From assembly GCA_004356555.1 (NCBI GenBank), contig SMWY01000089.1:1-6533 (forward strand): DNA of 6,533 nucleotides. The letters run 5' to 3'. The stretch is from Candidatus Dadabacteria bacterium. GTDB lineage: Bacteria > Desulfobacterota_D > UBA1144 > Nemesobacterales > UBA2774. This document shows positions 1 through 5,831 of this stretch, one piece after another. Every line of letters starts with the position of its first letter. Position 1 is the stretch's first letter. Under the pieces are notes generated by a model. That model searched no databases and was not told the DNA's origin. It was given only the letters and a program-made list of their open reading frames with translations. The translations under genes were made by a program, and so were the position numbers.

Positions 1-1091
1 CAAGCCCCAAGAACCCAATAGATGTAACCACCTTATGGAGCCAGTTTACCGAACTCTATAGTAAGAGTATCGCTTCGCTTTTTGAATGCCCCGAGATAGA
101 TATTATTATGCCCATACTTCTTCAAAGATCCGCAATGATGAAAGAGGTAGTGGAGTCCGTAAGGGATACTGTAATCCATTACCAGAGGGAAATGAAAGTT
201 AAAAAACCTGTATATGTCTGCTGGGTAAGCACTCGAGAATATCTGAATAATATGGAAATACTACAATCGGCGGGAATTCCTTGTTTTGAATGGCCAGAGA
301 GAACTGCAAGGATTGCCGGATATGTCGCCGGCTATGCGGACTATTTACAAAAAATTGACAATTCGGAGGCAATTTATGCATTGCCTCAAAACGAACTAGG
401 AAAAGAAAAAGCAGCCTCAATTCTAAATAAGGTTAGCAAAGAAGGCAGAAACTATGTGTTGGAACCGGAAGTAAAGCAAATACTTTCTCTTTACGGAATA
501 AGGGTGACTAAGGAAAGAGTTTGTTCCTCAATCGATGAGGCAATTAGCACGGCAAACGAAATAGGCTACCCGGTAGTGCTAAAAATTGTATCACCAGAGG
601 TAATACACAAATCTGACTTCGGAGGGGTTGAGATAGGAATAAAAGACGACTCCGAGCTTAAAGAGGCTTATACGAGAATCCTAAAGAATGTTCAAAGCAA
701 TACACCTGATGCCAAGATTAATGGGATCAGTGTGCAGGAAATGGCTAAAGGAAAAGAGGTTATGATTGGATCTGTAAAAGACCAGGATTTCGGGCCGTTA
801 ATGGTATTTGGAATGGGAGGCATATTTGTAGAGGCTGTGAGGGATGTGTCCTATAGACTTGCACCGGTTACGGAATCTGAAGCCGAACAGATGATAGAGG
901 AGATAAGGAATTATTCGCTTTTAAAGGGTTACCGGGGTGAAAGGGGAGTTAACCTTGAAAAGTTAAGAGACTCGATAGCGAGAGTCTCCTTATTATTAGT
1001 TGATTTCCCGGAGATAAATGAGATGGATTTAAACCCTGTTTTTGTTAATGAGAATGAGGCTATAGTCGCCGATGGAAGGATGTTTATATAG
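1..1091 (+). CDS. ADP-forming acyl-CoA (acetyl-CoA) synthetase, C-terminal half, 5'-truncated
   Basis: This enzyme family converts acyl-CoA + ADP + Pi to acid + CoA + ATP, or the reverse, in the cytoplasm. The reading frame is open from base 3 to the TAG at 1089-1091, so the internal ATG at 108 is not the start and about 362 residues are visible. Early residues carry NPIDVT, typical of the succinyl-CoA-ligase-like domain of the alpha part. From about residue 145 there is an ATP-grasp_5 domain, with LKIVSPEVIHKSDFGGV near residues 193-209, a glycine loop FGMGGIFVE near 269-277 and EMDLNPV near 340-346. Fused alpha-beta family members are about 700 residues, so roughly the N-terminal half, including the CoA-binding domain and the phosphorylated alpha histidine, lies outside the window. 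A 47-nt gap separates it from the next SDR gene. Activating the acid product of the downstream pathway, for example acetoacetate, is a contextual inference; acetate or another short acid is equally possible. The related protein acetyltransferase Pat has a GNAT domain, and none is seen after the ATP-grasp here. Confidence 0.87.
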   Translation, partial: SPKNPIDVTTLWSQFTELYSKSIASLFECPEIDIIMPILLQRSAMMKEVVESVRDTVIHYQREMKVKKPVYVCWVSTREYLNNMEILQSAGIPCFEWPERTARIAGYVAGYADYLQKIDNSEAIYALPQNELGKEKAASILNKVSKEGRNYVLEPEVKQILSLYGIRVTKERVCSSIDEAISTANEIGYPVVLKIVSPEVIHKSDFGGVEIGIKDDSELKEAYTRILKNVQSNTPDAKINGISVQEMAKGKEVMIGSVKDQDFGPLMVFGMGGIFVEAVRDVSYRLAPVTESEAEQMIEEIRNYSLLKGYRGERGVNLEKLRDSIARVSLLLVDFPEINEMDLNPVFVNENEAIVADGRMFI

Positions 1092-1138
1092 AATTTACAG
1101 GATAATACAAAAATGCTTTTGAGAAAAGTTGAGAGACT

Positions 1139-1897
1139 ATGAAGCTAGAGGATAAAGTGGCGATTGTGACTGGGGCAGGTTCAGGCATAGGAAGAGCTAT
1201 TGCGGTTGGTTTAAGTAAGGAAGGCGCAAAAGTCGTAGTAGTTGATATGAATCTCGATGCTGCAGAAGAAACCATGAAAGAGATTAGTAAAACAAAAAAT
1301 AACTCGTTTGTTATAAAAACAGATGTCACGAAGGGGAGTGACGTAGACACTATGGCAACTAGAACATTAGAGCAGTTCGGTCAAATCGATATTTTGGTAA
1401 ACAATGTCGGTATACCGGGTTCTCAAGAGGCAATGCTCTTGCACACCACACCCGAAGAGGAGTGGGATAGAGTAGTATCGGTGAATTTGAAAAGTGTCTA
1501 TCTTTGCTCCAAAAGGGTGATTCCAGAGATGATAAAACAGGGAGCAGGAAAAATTATTAATCTCTCCTCTGTAGCAGGTATTGTGGCTTTTCCAGGAAGA
1601 GCAGCCTATACAGCTACCAAGGGAGCAGTGTCGCTTCTTACCAAAGCAATGGCCCTTGATTACTCAAAATATAATATTAATGTAAACGCCCTATGTCCGG
1701 GAATGATTGAAACCCCTATGACAAAGTGGCGGCTTGATAATCCCGAGCTTAGAAAGGAAGTTCTAAACTGGATTCCGATGGAAAGGATCGGAGTTCCTGA
1801 TGACATTACGGGCGCGGCGGTTTTCCTCGCCTCGAGCGATTCAAATTACGTAAGCGGTCATCTCCTTGTCGTGGATGGCGGTATGCTTACTAGATAA
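1139..1897 (+). CDS. 2-(R)-hydroxypropyl-CoM dehydrogenase-like SDR (XecD-like)
   Basis: A 252-residue classical short-chain dehydrogenase. Seen: TGAGSGIG at 11-18, Asp36 at the end of beta-2 (favours NAD+), NNVG at 88-91 (usually NNAG), Asn116, Ser144, Tyr157 and Lys161 as the catalytic tetrad, and a DGG motif near the C-terminus. What separates it from generic FabG-like SDRs is its match to Xanthobacter 2-(R)-hydroxypropyl-CoM dehydrogenase: LHTTPEE at 101-107, AFPGRAAYTATK at 150-161 and CPGMIETPMTKWRLD at 186-200. The two arginines that bind the CoM sulfonate in that enzyme (Arg152 and Arg196, from memory) correspond to Arg154, three residues before Tyr157, and Arg198. It would oxidise (R)-2-hydroxyalkyl-CoM to 2-ketoalkyl-CoM with NAD+. 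The ribosome site is weak (GAGAG just upstream), unlike the strong sites of the later genes. It probably shares a transcript with the upstream synthetase or the regulator 28 nt downstream. A generic 3-oxoacyl reductase is the main alternative. Confidence 0.84.
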   Translation: MKLEDKVAIVTGAGSGIGRAIAVGLSKEGAKVVVVDMNLDAAEETMKEISKTKNNSFVIKTDVTKGSDVDTMATRTLEQFGQIDILVNNVGIPGSQEAMLLHTTPEEEWDRVVSVNLKSVYLCSKRVIPEMIKQGAGKIINLSSVAGIVAFPGRAAYTATKGAVSLLTKAMALDYSKYNINVNALCPGMIETPMTKWRLDNPELRKEVLNWIPMERIGVPDDITGAAVFLASSDSNYVSGHLLVVDGGMLTR

Positions 1898-1925
1898 TAA
1901 TTCAAAATATTCTGGAGGTTATTAC

Positions 1926-2657
1926 ATGGCAGATACACCTAAATTTTTAACTACAGCGGAAGCGGCAAAATTCCTAAAGGTAAGCGAAGCGTCCATTAGG
2001 AGATGGTCTAATCAGGGGAAGCTTAAATGCTACAGGATAGGGGGAAGGGCTGAGAGGCGGTTTCTAGAAAGCGACATATTAATTGGCATTGAAAAATTCG
2101 GAGAGAAAGAGGAGCCGAACCATATATCATTCTTTTTTCGAAGCGAAAAAGATCAATTGGATACGGTGATCCCGATTTTAGTCGATTACCTCAAAAATGG
2201 TCATAGAGTGCTTTACATTCGAGACTCAACAGAGGAAGGGAAACTGTATCTTTCTTTAGAAGAACAAGGAATTAATGTTAAGAAATCGTTAGAAAAAGGA
2301 AGTTTGAAATTATTTGATTCATCAGAGGTTTACTTAAAAGACGGCCATTTTGATATGGATAGGGTCTTTACTTTCTGGGAAGACGCGCTTCAGGAATCTC
2401 TAAGAATGGGCTACAGCAAGATTTTTTGCTCGGGCGAGATGACTTGGTACTTAACGCAATTACCCGGAGTGGAAAAAATGATGGAATACGAGGACAAGTT
2501 GAATCTTATAACCGACAAGTATCCTCAAGCTACCGTAGTCTGCCAATATGACCTCAATCGTCTCAGTGGTTCCATCATTATAGAAGCAGTTTTATCTCAT
2601 CCACTGGTTCTGTTGGGAAATCGCAGCTACCAGGGTTTTTATGGCTCTGCCGGCTAG
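1926..2657 (+). CDS. MerR/excisionase-type HTH regulator with MEDS (DcmR-like) sensory domain
   Basis: A 243-residue protein. I chose the ATG at 1926 because GGAGG lies at 1914-1918, 7 nt upstream; an in-frame ATG at 1866 would overlap the previous gene and lacks such a site. Residues 7-54 form a MerR/excisionase-like helix-turn-helix, with FLTTAEAAKFLKVSEASIRRW followed by the wing-like RIGGRAERRF. Residues 66-240 look like a MEDS domain (methanogen/methylotroph DcmR sensory domain): HISFFFRSEKDQ at the start, a VLYIRD strand at 95-100, CSGEMTW at 168-174 and VCQYD at 205-209. MEDS proteins often accompany one-carbon or halocarbon catabolic genes; DcmR represses dichloromethane dehalogenase. 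It sits between the dehydrogenase and the CoM-transferase gene and next to the only long non-coding gap, so it is the obvious candidate regulator of the pathway. The ligand, and whether it activates or represses, cannot be read from the sequence. Confidence 0.82.
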   Translation: MADTPKFLTTAEAAKFLKVSEASIRRWSNQGKLKCYRIGGRAERRFLESDILIGIEKFGEKEEPNHISFFFRSEKDQLDTVIPILVDYLKNGHRVLYIRDSTEEGKLYLSLEEQGINVKKSLEKGSLKLFDSSEVYLKDGHFDMDRVFTFWEDALQESLRMGYSKIFCSGEMTWYLTQLPGVEKMMEYEDKLNLITDKYPQATVVCQYDLNRLSGSIIIEAVLSHPLVLLGNRSYQGFYGSAG

Positions 2658-2784
2658 GGAAAGGAGGTGGTTAATTATGAGTGTGCTCTAGATAGTCATC
2701 GTGTTTAGTAAGACAGTCTCTTGATTTCTTTTGAGATTACTAGATGTTCGTCCTTGTAAAGAAATTTGGGGATATAGTCTTAGC

Positions 2785-2805
2785 GCAAAGCCCTTTGGGC
2801 TATGC
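2785..2805. repeat. Imperfect palindrome, candidate operator or leader hairpin
   Basis: The arms GCA-A-AGCCC and GGGCT-A-TGC surround a TTT loop, giving 8 complementary pairs with a single A/A mismatch. It begins 7 nt after a TATAGT -10-like element, where an operator could overlap a transcription start. There is no T-run after it, so it is unlikely to be an intrinsic terminator. Confidence 0.4.
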
Positions 2806-2816
2806 CAATATAGGTA

Positions 2817-2847
2817 TGGGTTAACAATGTAGAGATGGTTTAACAAT
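2817..2847 (+). repeat. Tandem 12-bp direct repeat, candidate regulator binding sites
   Basis: TGGGTTAACAAT at 2817-2828 and TGGTTTAACAAT at 2836-2847 agree at 11 of 12 positions. Their starts are 19 bp apart, just under two helical turns, and they lie just upstream of the transferase ribosome site. Direct repeats at near-helical spacing are typical of binding sites for a regulator. The nearby HTH-MEDS protein is the natural candidate, but this is inference. Confidence 0.42.
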
Positions 2848-2871
2848 AAGAGTACAAGGAGGTATTTAGCT

Positions 2872-3990
2872 ATGAAAGTAAGAGATAAAGATATACTAAT
2901 ACCCACAACGATAGTGGGTAACTATCCAAACCCCAGGTGGTTTGATAACCTGGGTAGTTTCTCCAATTATCCTTATGGAGACTTGATAAATGACACTATT
3001 GAAGCTGAGACTTTTGAAGATGCCATGCTTGCCCTTGCCACTGATCAGGTACAAGCGGGGATTGATATAATTTGTGATGGGAGACTACAATGCGTAAATG
3101 CCTATGGGAGAATTCTTTACTACTACTTTGAGCGGATGGCGAATTATGAGCCGTATGGCCCACTAATCGGACTCCCAATCTATAGCCGCCTTCGCGCTTC
3201 TACTTGTATTGGTCCCATTAGCAGAAAAGTCCCTATGATGGTGCCTGTCGCACGGGCTCTTAAAAAAGCTACGGATAAGCCCATTAAAATTCAGTATACA
3301 GGAGTTCAAGTTCTGGCTCAGTGCACAAATGACACACATTACAATGATCAAAGAAAGCTAGCCATGGATATTGCAGCTGCCTACAACGAAGATATTCTCG
3401 AGCTCGATGACATGGGTGTAGACTACATTCAAATTGATGAATTCACCTGGCCTTACATAATCGAGGATTGGGCTATTGAGGCTTTCAACAGGGCAGTTCA
3501 GGGAGTGAAGCACGCCAAGATTGTCTGTCACATGTGTTTTGGCAACTGGGGCGGGACCCCGGGTTATTTCCCCGATGATACAGCTAAGGCTGGGGAAGTC
3601 TATCCTATTCACAAGCGTAAGGGAGACTCCCCGAAAGGAGCCTGGGCTGTAATTCCGAAAGCTTATGAGGCGAATATAGATATACTCAACATCGAGTTCG
3701 GACGAGACAGGAACATGGATGATCTTGCAGTTTTTAAGGATCATCCGCTACCGGACGACATGGATTTTCTAGCAGGAGTGATTGATGTGAAGAGTACGAT
3801 TACGGAAACGGATGAAGAGGTTGCCGCCCGGATCAACAAGATACTTGAATATATCCCTGCTGAGCGTCTCGGTGTAACTACCGACTGCGGGTTAATACTT
3901 CTACAGCGCTATATAACTACTGAAAAGTTAAAGGCTCTGGTAGACGGGACTAAACTTGTAAGAGACAAGCTTGCTCAAAAGGCAGCTTAA
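2872..3990 (+). CDS. Epoxyalkane:coenzyme M transferase-like zinc enzyme (MetE C-terminal fold)
   Basis: A 372-residue protein of the cobalamin-independent methionine synthase C-terminal family, close to the length I recall for Xanthobacter epoxyalkane:CoM transferase (XecA, about 377). Seen: an N-terminal IPTTIVGNYPNP typical of the family, QIDEF at 187-191, zinc ligands His220 and Cys222 in HMCFGN, Glu275 in NIEFGR, GVIDVKS at 302-308 and Cys339 in TTDCGL. The His-X-Cys...Cys set binds Zn2+, which activates a thiol as the nucleophile. In the proposed role it adds CoM thiolate to an epoxide, giving 2-hydroxyalkyl-CoM. On motifs alone it could be another thiol alkyltransferase, such as a methionine synthase or methyl-CoM enzyme. 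The CoM assignment rests mainly on the neighbours: two hydroxypropyl-CoM dehydrogenase-like SDRs and a ketopropyl-CoM carboxylase. Ribosome site AAGGAGG lies 9 nt upstream. It is probably co-transcribed with the carboxylase gene 59 nt downstream. Confidence 0.77.
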   Translation: MKVRDKDILIPTTIVGNYPNPRWFDNLGSFSNYPYGDLINDTIEAETFEDAMLALATDQVQAGIDIICDGRLQCVNAYGRILYYYFERMANYEPYGPLIGLPIYSRLRASTCIGPISRKVPMMVPVARALKKATDKPIKIQYTGVQVLAQCTNDTHYNDQRKLAMDIAAAYNEDILELDDMGVDYIQIDEFTWPYIIEDWAIEAFNRAVQGVKHAKIVCHMCFGNWGGTPGYFPDDTAKAGEVYPIHKRKGDSPKGAWAVIPKAYEANIDILNIEFGRDRNMDDLAVFKDHPLPDDMDFLAGVIDVKSTITETDEEVAARINKILEYIPAERLGVTTDCGLILLQRYITTEKLKALVDGTKLVRDKLAQKAA

Positions 3991-4000
3991 GAATAATAAT

Positions 4001-4049
4001 AGGGGGTGTGATGCTAAACAATCCCACCCCCTAATAAGGGGGTTTTAAA
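4001..4049 (+). promoter_or_regulatory. Two mutually exclusive hairpins over the carboxylase ribosome site (attenuator-like)
   Basis: Hairpin 1 pairs AGGGGGTG (4001-4008) with CACCCCCT (4025-4032), 8 perfect pairs, extended inward by GAT/ATC after one T/C mismatch and closing an 8-nt loop. Hairpin 2 pairs ACCCCC (4026-4031) with GGGGGT (4038-4043) around TAATAA and runs into TTTT (4043-4046). Both use the same C-rich arm, so only one can form at a time. Hairpin 2 buries the ribosome site AAGGGGG (4036-4042), which lies 7 nt before the ATG; hairpin 1 frees it. The short T-run also makes hairpin 2 a weak terminator candidate. The pairing is seen directly; the switch function is inference. Confidence 0.55.
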
Positions 4050-5537
4050 ATGCTATATAACTATTTTGAACCTATGGACAATTATGACCCTTCGACAAAT
4101 GAATATGATGTAATATTCGTTGGTGGAGGTGCTGGAGGACGCTTTGGCTCAACTTACTTTCGAGCGATGGGTGGTAAACAGTTAACAATAGATAAGGATG
4201 GCCACTTGGGTGGTAAGTGTCCAAAAAATGCATGTGTAATTCATCACTACCTTTTTGACATTGCCGTCGAGCTTGATTTGGCAAGAATACTGGATGATAA
4301 GAAGTGGTACCCAAAATTACCGACTGGCACAGGAAAAGTAGAGATAGTGCCTATGATTGAGGATTATCTCAAAGGAAGGGATGAGGCATATGATGTAATG
4401 TATTATCAAAGTAAGAATCAGCTGAATCTGGAATTTATACTCAATCGTGAAGCAGAGATAGTTGATAAAAATACTGTAATTGTCGACGGGAAAACTTTCA
4501 AAACTAAAAATCTGGTCATTGGCTCCGGATCTCGGGCTGCAATTCCCAACGTTCCGGGAAAGGAGCTCAGCGGTGTTTATTCATACGCAGATTTCCTCGA
4601 ATTAGATTATGAGCCCAAGGATGTAGTGGTTGTCGGGGCATCGAAAACCGGCATGCCCTGGGCGTCATTCTTCAATGCAGTAGGTTGCAATACTACCATG
4701 ATCGACATGAATCCTTTTCTTACCGCTTTTAATCTGGATGACGAAATAAAGGAATATATTATTGACGGAATGAAGCTTAGGGACATGAATCTGATGGATA
4801 ATACGACACTTTCAAGTATTAATGGTAATGGCCATGTCGAGTCCGTTACGGTTGTGAGGAAAGACGGAAGTAAAGAGACCATCAAAGCAGATATGGTATT
4901 TGTCGGTACGGGGTGTATCCCAAACTCTGAAATAGCCGTACCCTTGGGGGTTGAAATTGGCGGTAGCAACGAAATTGTTGTTGACAGTCATATGAAAACC
5001 AGTGTCCCCGGTATATATGCAATTGGTGATGTAACGGGTGGACCGATGGAGATGTGGAAAGCGAGGAAGGCCGGGATGGTAGCGTCTAAAAACATTCTAG
5101 GAATGGAAGCTGATCTTGATATAACTTCTTTTCCCGATTTCCTACACACTACATACGAAATCACATGGGTGGGGATGACAGAGAAAGAGGCGAGGGAAAA
5201 GCTTGAAAAGGTGTTTGTAATCATGATGCCCATAAAAGATTATCCCGGACATTGCCCGATTCCCCTTGCGGAGAGGACTATGTTGCTAAGTCATATCCAC
5301 CCGGGGCTTAACGGAATGCAAAAGGCTATCTACGACGGGGAAACTAGAATGCTTTTAGGTGCTCAGCATGTTGGTTACGGGGCTAAAGACTCGTTCCAGT
5401 ATCTCGATCATTTAATAAGAAACGGGGTAACTATAGATGAAATGGCAAATATGAATGAGCTATTTTTAAACCCGACTCACTATATACAGTTGTCAAGACT
5501 GAGAGCCGGCATGAAATCCCTTGTCGATCTTACATAG
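4050..5537 (+). CDS. 2-ketopropyl-CoM oxidoreductase/carboxylase-like flavoenzyme (XecC-like)
   Basis: A 495-residue FAD disulfide oxidoreductase. In the known family it cleaves the C-S bond of 2-ketopropyl-CoM and carboxylates the enolacetone, giving acetoacetate and CoM. Seen: FAD dinucleotide fold GGGAGG at 25-30, redox pair Cys57/Cys62 in GGKCPKNACVIHH, pyridine-nucleotide fold VVVVGASKTG at 192-201 and the second FAD motif AIGDVTGG at 324-331. The C-terminal dyad, His/Glu in ordinary family members, is Phe472/His477 in FLNPTHYIQ, as in the Xanthobacter enzyme (Phe501/His506). Its CoM-binding Arg56 and Arg365 and gating Met140 (from memory) correspond to Arg31, Arg339 and Met117. Asp219 at the end of the second NAD(P)-fold strand, in place of the arginine expected for NADPH, suggests NADH use. 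The N-terminus is about 25 residues shorter than in Xanthobacter; an in-frame TAA at 4035 rules out an upstream start. Generic lipoamide or mercuric reductase function is unlikely. Confidence 0.92.
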   Translation: MLYNYFEPMDNYDPSTNEYDVIFVGGGAGGRFGSTYFRAMGGKQLTIDKDGHLGGKCPKNACVIHHYLFDIAVELDLARILDDKKWYPKLPTGTGKVEIVPMIEDYLKGRDEAYDVMYYQSKNQLNLEFILNREAEIVDKNTVIVDGKTFKTKNLVIGSGSRAAIPNVPGKELSGVYSYADFLELDYEPKDVVVVGASKTGMPWASFFNAVGCNTTMIDMNPFLTAFNLDDEIKEYIIDGMKLRDMNLMDNTTLSSINGNGHVESVTVVRKDGSKETIKADMVFVGTGCIPNSEIAVPLGVEIGGSNEIVVDSHMKTSVPGIYAIGDVTGGPMEMWKARKAGMVASKNILGMEADLDITSFPDFLHTTYEITWVGMTEKEAREKLEKVFVIMMPIKDYPGHCPIPLAERTMLLSHIHPGLNGMQKAIYDGETRMLLGAQHVGYGAKDSFQYLDHLIRNGVTIDEMANMNELFLNPTHYIQLSRLRAGMKSLVDLT

Positions 5538-5615
5538 TTGTGTAGTCTTGGGTTTCGTATTATGGACAATTCAATAGGCAATAGGCAGAAATTTTAAGAA
5601 AAGGAGGGGGAAGAA

Positions 5616-5807
5616 ATGCCTGTTTATTTATTACATTGTAAGAGCTGTGATCATAAATATGAGACTCTCTATTACAAAGGCTTAAAACTCCCTGACAAAT
5701 GGGTGTGCTCACGTTGCGAAAGTAAAGATGTAGTCCAGGTAAGTGAAAGGCCTCATCCAATAGAAGAAGAAAAACACGGCGGCGGCTCATGTAAGTGCTG
5801 TTTTTAA
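5616..5807 (+). CDS. Small FmdB-like zinc ribbon protein
   Basis: A 63-residue cytoplasmic protein. MPVYLLHCKSCDHKYE resembles the start of FmdB-type putative regulatory proteins. Two CxxC knuckles, Cys8/Cys11 and Cys31/Cys34, would bind one zinc. The last residues, GGGSCKCCF, add three further cysteines in a flexible tail. Ribosome site AAGGAGG at 5601-5607 is strong, 8 nt before the ATG. It follows the carboxylase after 78 nt, in which I see no gene and only a tandem CAATAGG doublet (5572-5585), and precedes the second dehydrogenase by 24 nt, so it probably shares their transcript. FmdB itself was proposed as a regulator of formamidase expression, and the function of most relatives is unknown. 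A role in zinc supply, protein interaction or regulation for this pathway is possible but not shown. Confidence 0.78.
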   Translation: MPVYLLHCKSCDHKYETLYYKGLKLPDKWVCSRCESKDVVQVSERPHPIEEEKHGGGSCKCCF

Positions 5808-5831
5808 AAACAAATAATAAGGAGGTTAATA

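Larger units (their letters stand above)
2658..2871 (+). promoter_or_regulatory. Regulatory gap upstream of the CoM-transferase gene
   Basis: This 214-nt gap is the longest non-coding stretch in the window. It contains an orphan ribosome site with a four-codon ORF (2661-2691), a possible -10 element TATAGT at 2773-2778 with no convincing -35 partner, an imperfect palindrome at 2785-2805, and a tandem repeat at 2817-2847. The transferase ribosome site AAGGAGG lies at 2856-2862, 9 nt before its ATG. The layout suggests a separate promoter for the transferase and the genes after it, controlled by the adjacent MEDS regulator. The promoter itself is a guess. Confidence 0.45.

Noticed and set aside
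108..110. ATG 108 as the start of the synthetase
   Set aside because: The frame stays open to the left edge and encodes the conserved NPIDVT motif, so the gene is truncated by the window, not started here.
1113..1142. Nine-codon ORF whose TGA overlaps the dehydrogenase ATG (ATGA)
   Set aside because: It has no clear ribosome site or recognisable peptide; such short ORFs are common by chance.
1866..1925. In-frame ATG at 1866 as the start of the regulator
   Set aside because: It overlaps the dehydrogenase end, has no ribosome site, and encodes 20 residues unlike an HTH N-terminus; ATG 1926 has GGAGG at good spacing.
2677..2724. TAG at 2689 read as pyrrolysine, extending MSVL to a longer peptide
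   Set aside because: Other genes here end normally at TAG (1091, 2657, 5537), and readthrough adds only 11 more residues before TGA.
3358..3744. Long minus-strand ORFs, for example here and at 4607-4969
   Set aside because: They lie antisense to strongly conserved genes, lack ribosome sites, and show no recognisable domains.
4182..4189. Third copy of TTAACAAT
   Set aside because: It lies inside the carboxylase coding sequence and lacks the TGG portion of the candidate operator repeat.
5561..5571. TATGGACAATT shared with 4073-4083
   Set aside because: An 11-base match is expected several times by chance in 6.5 kb, and one copy is coding.
5572..5585. Tandem CAATAGG doublet
   Set aside because: Only two 7-bp units, with no palindrome or promoter context.
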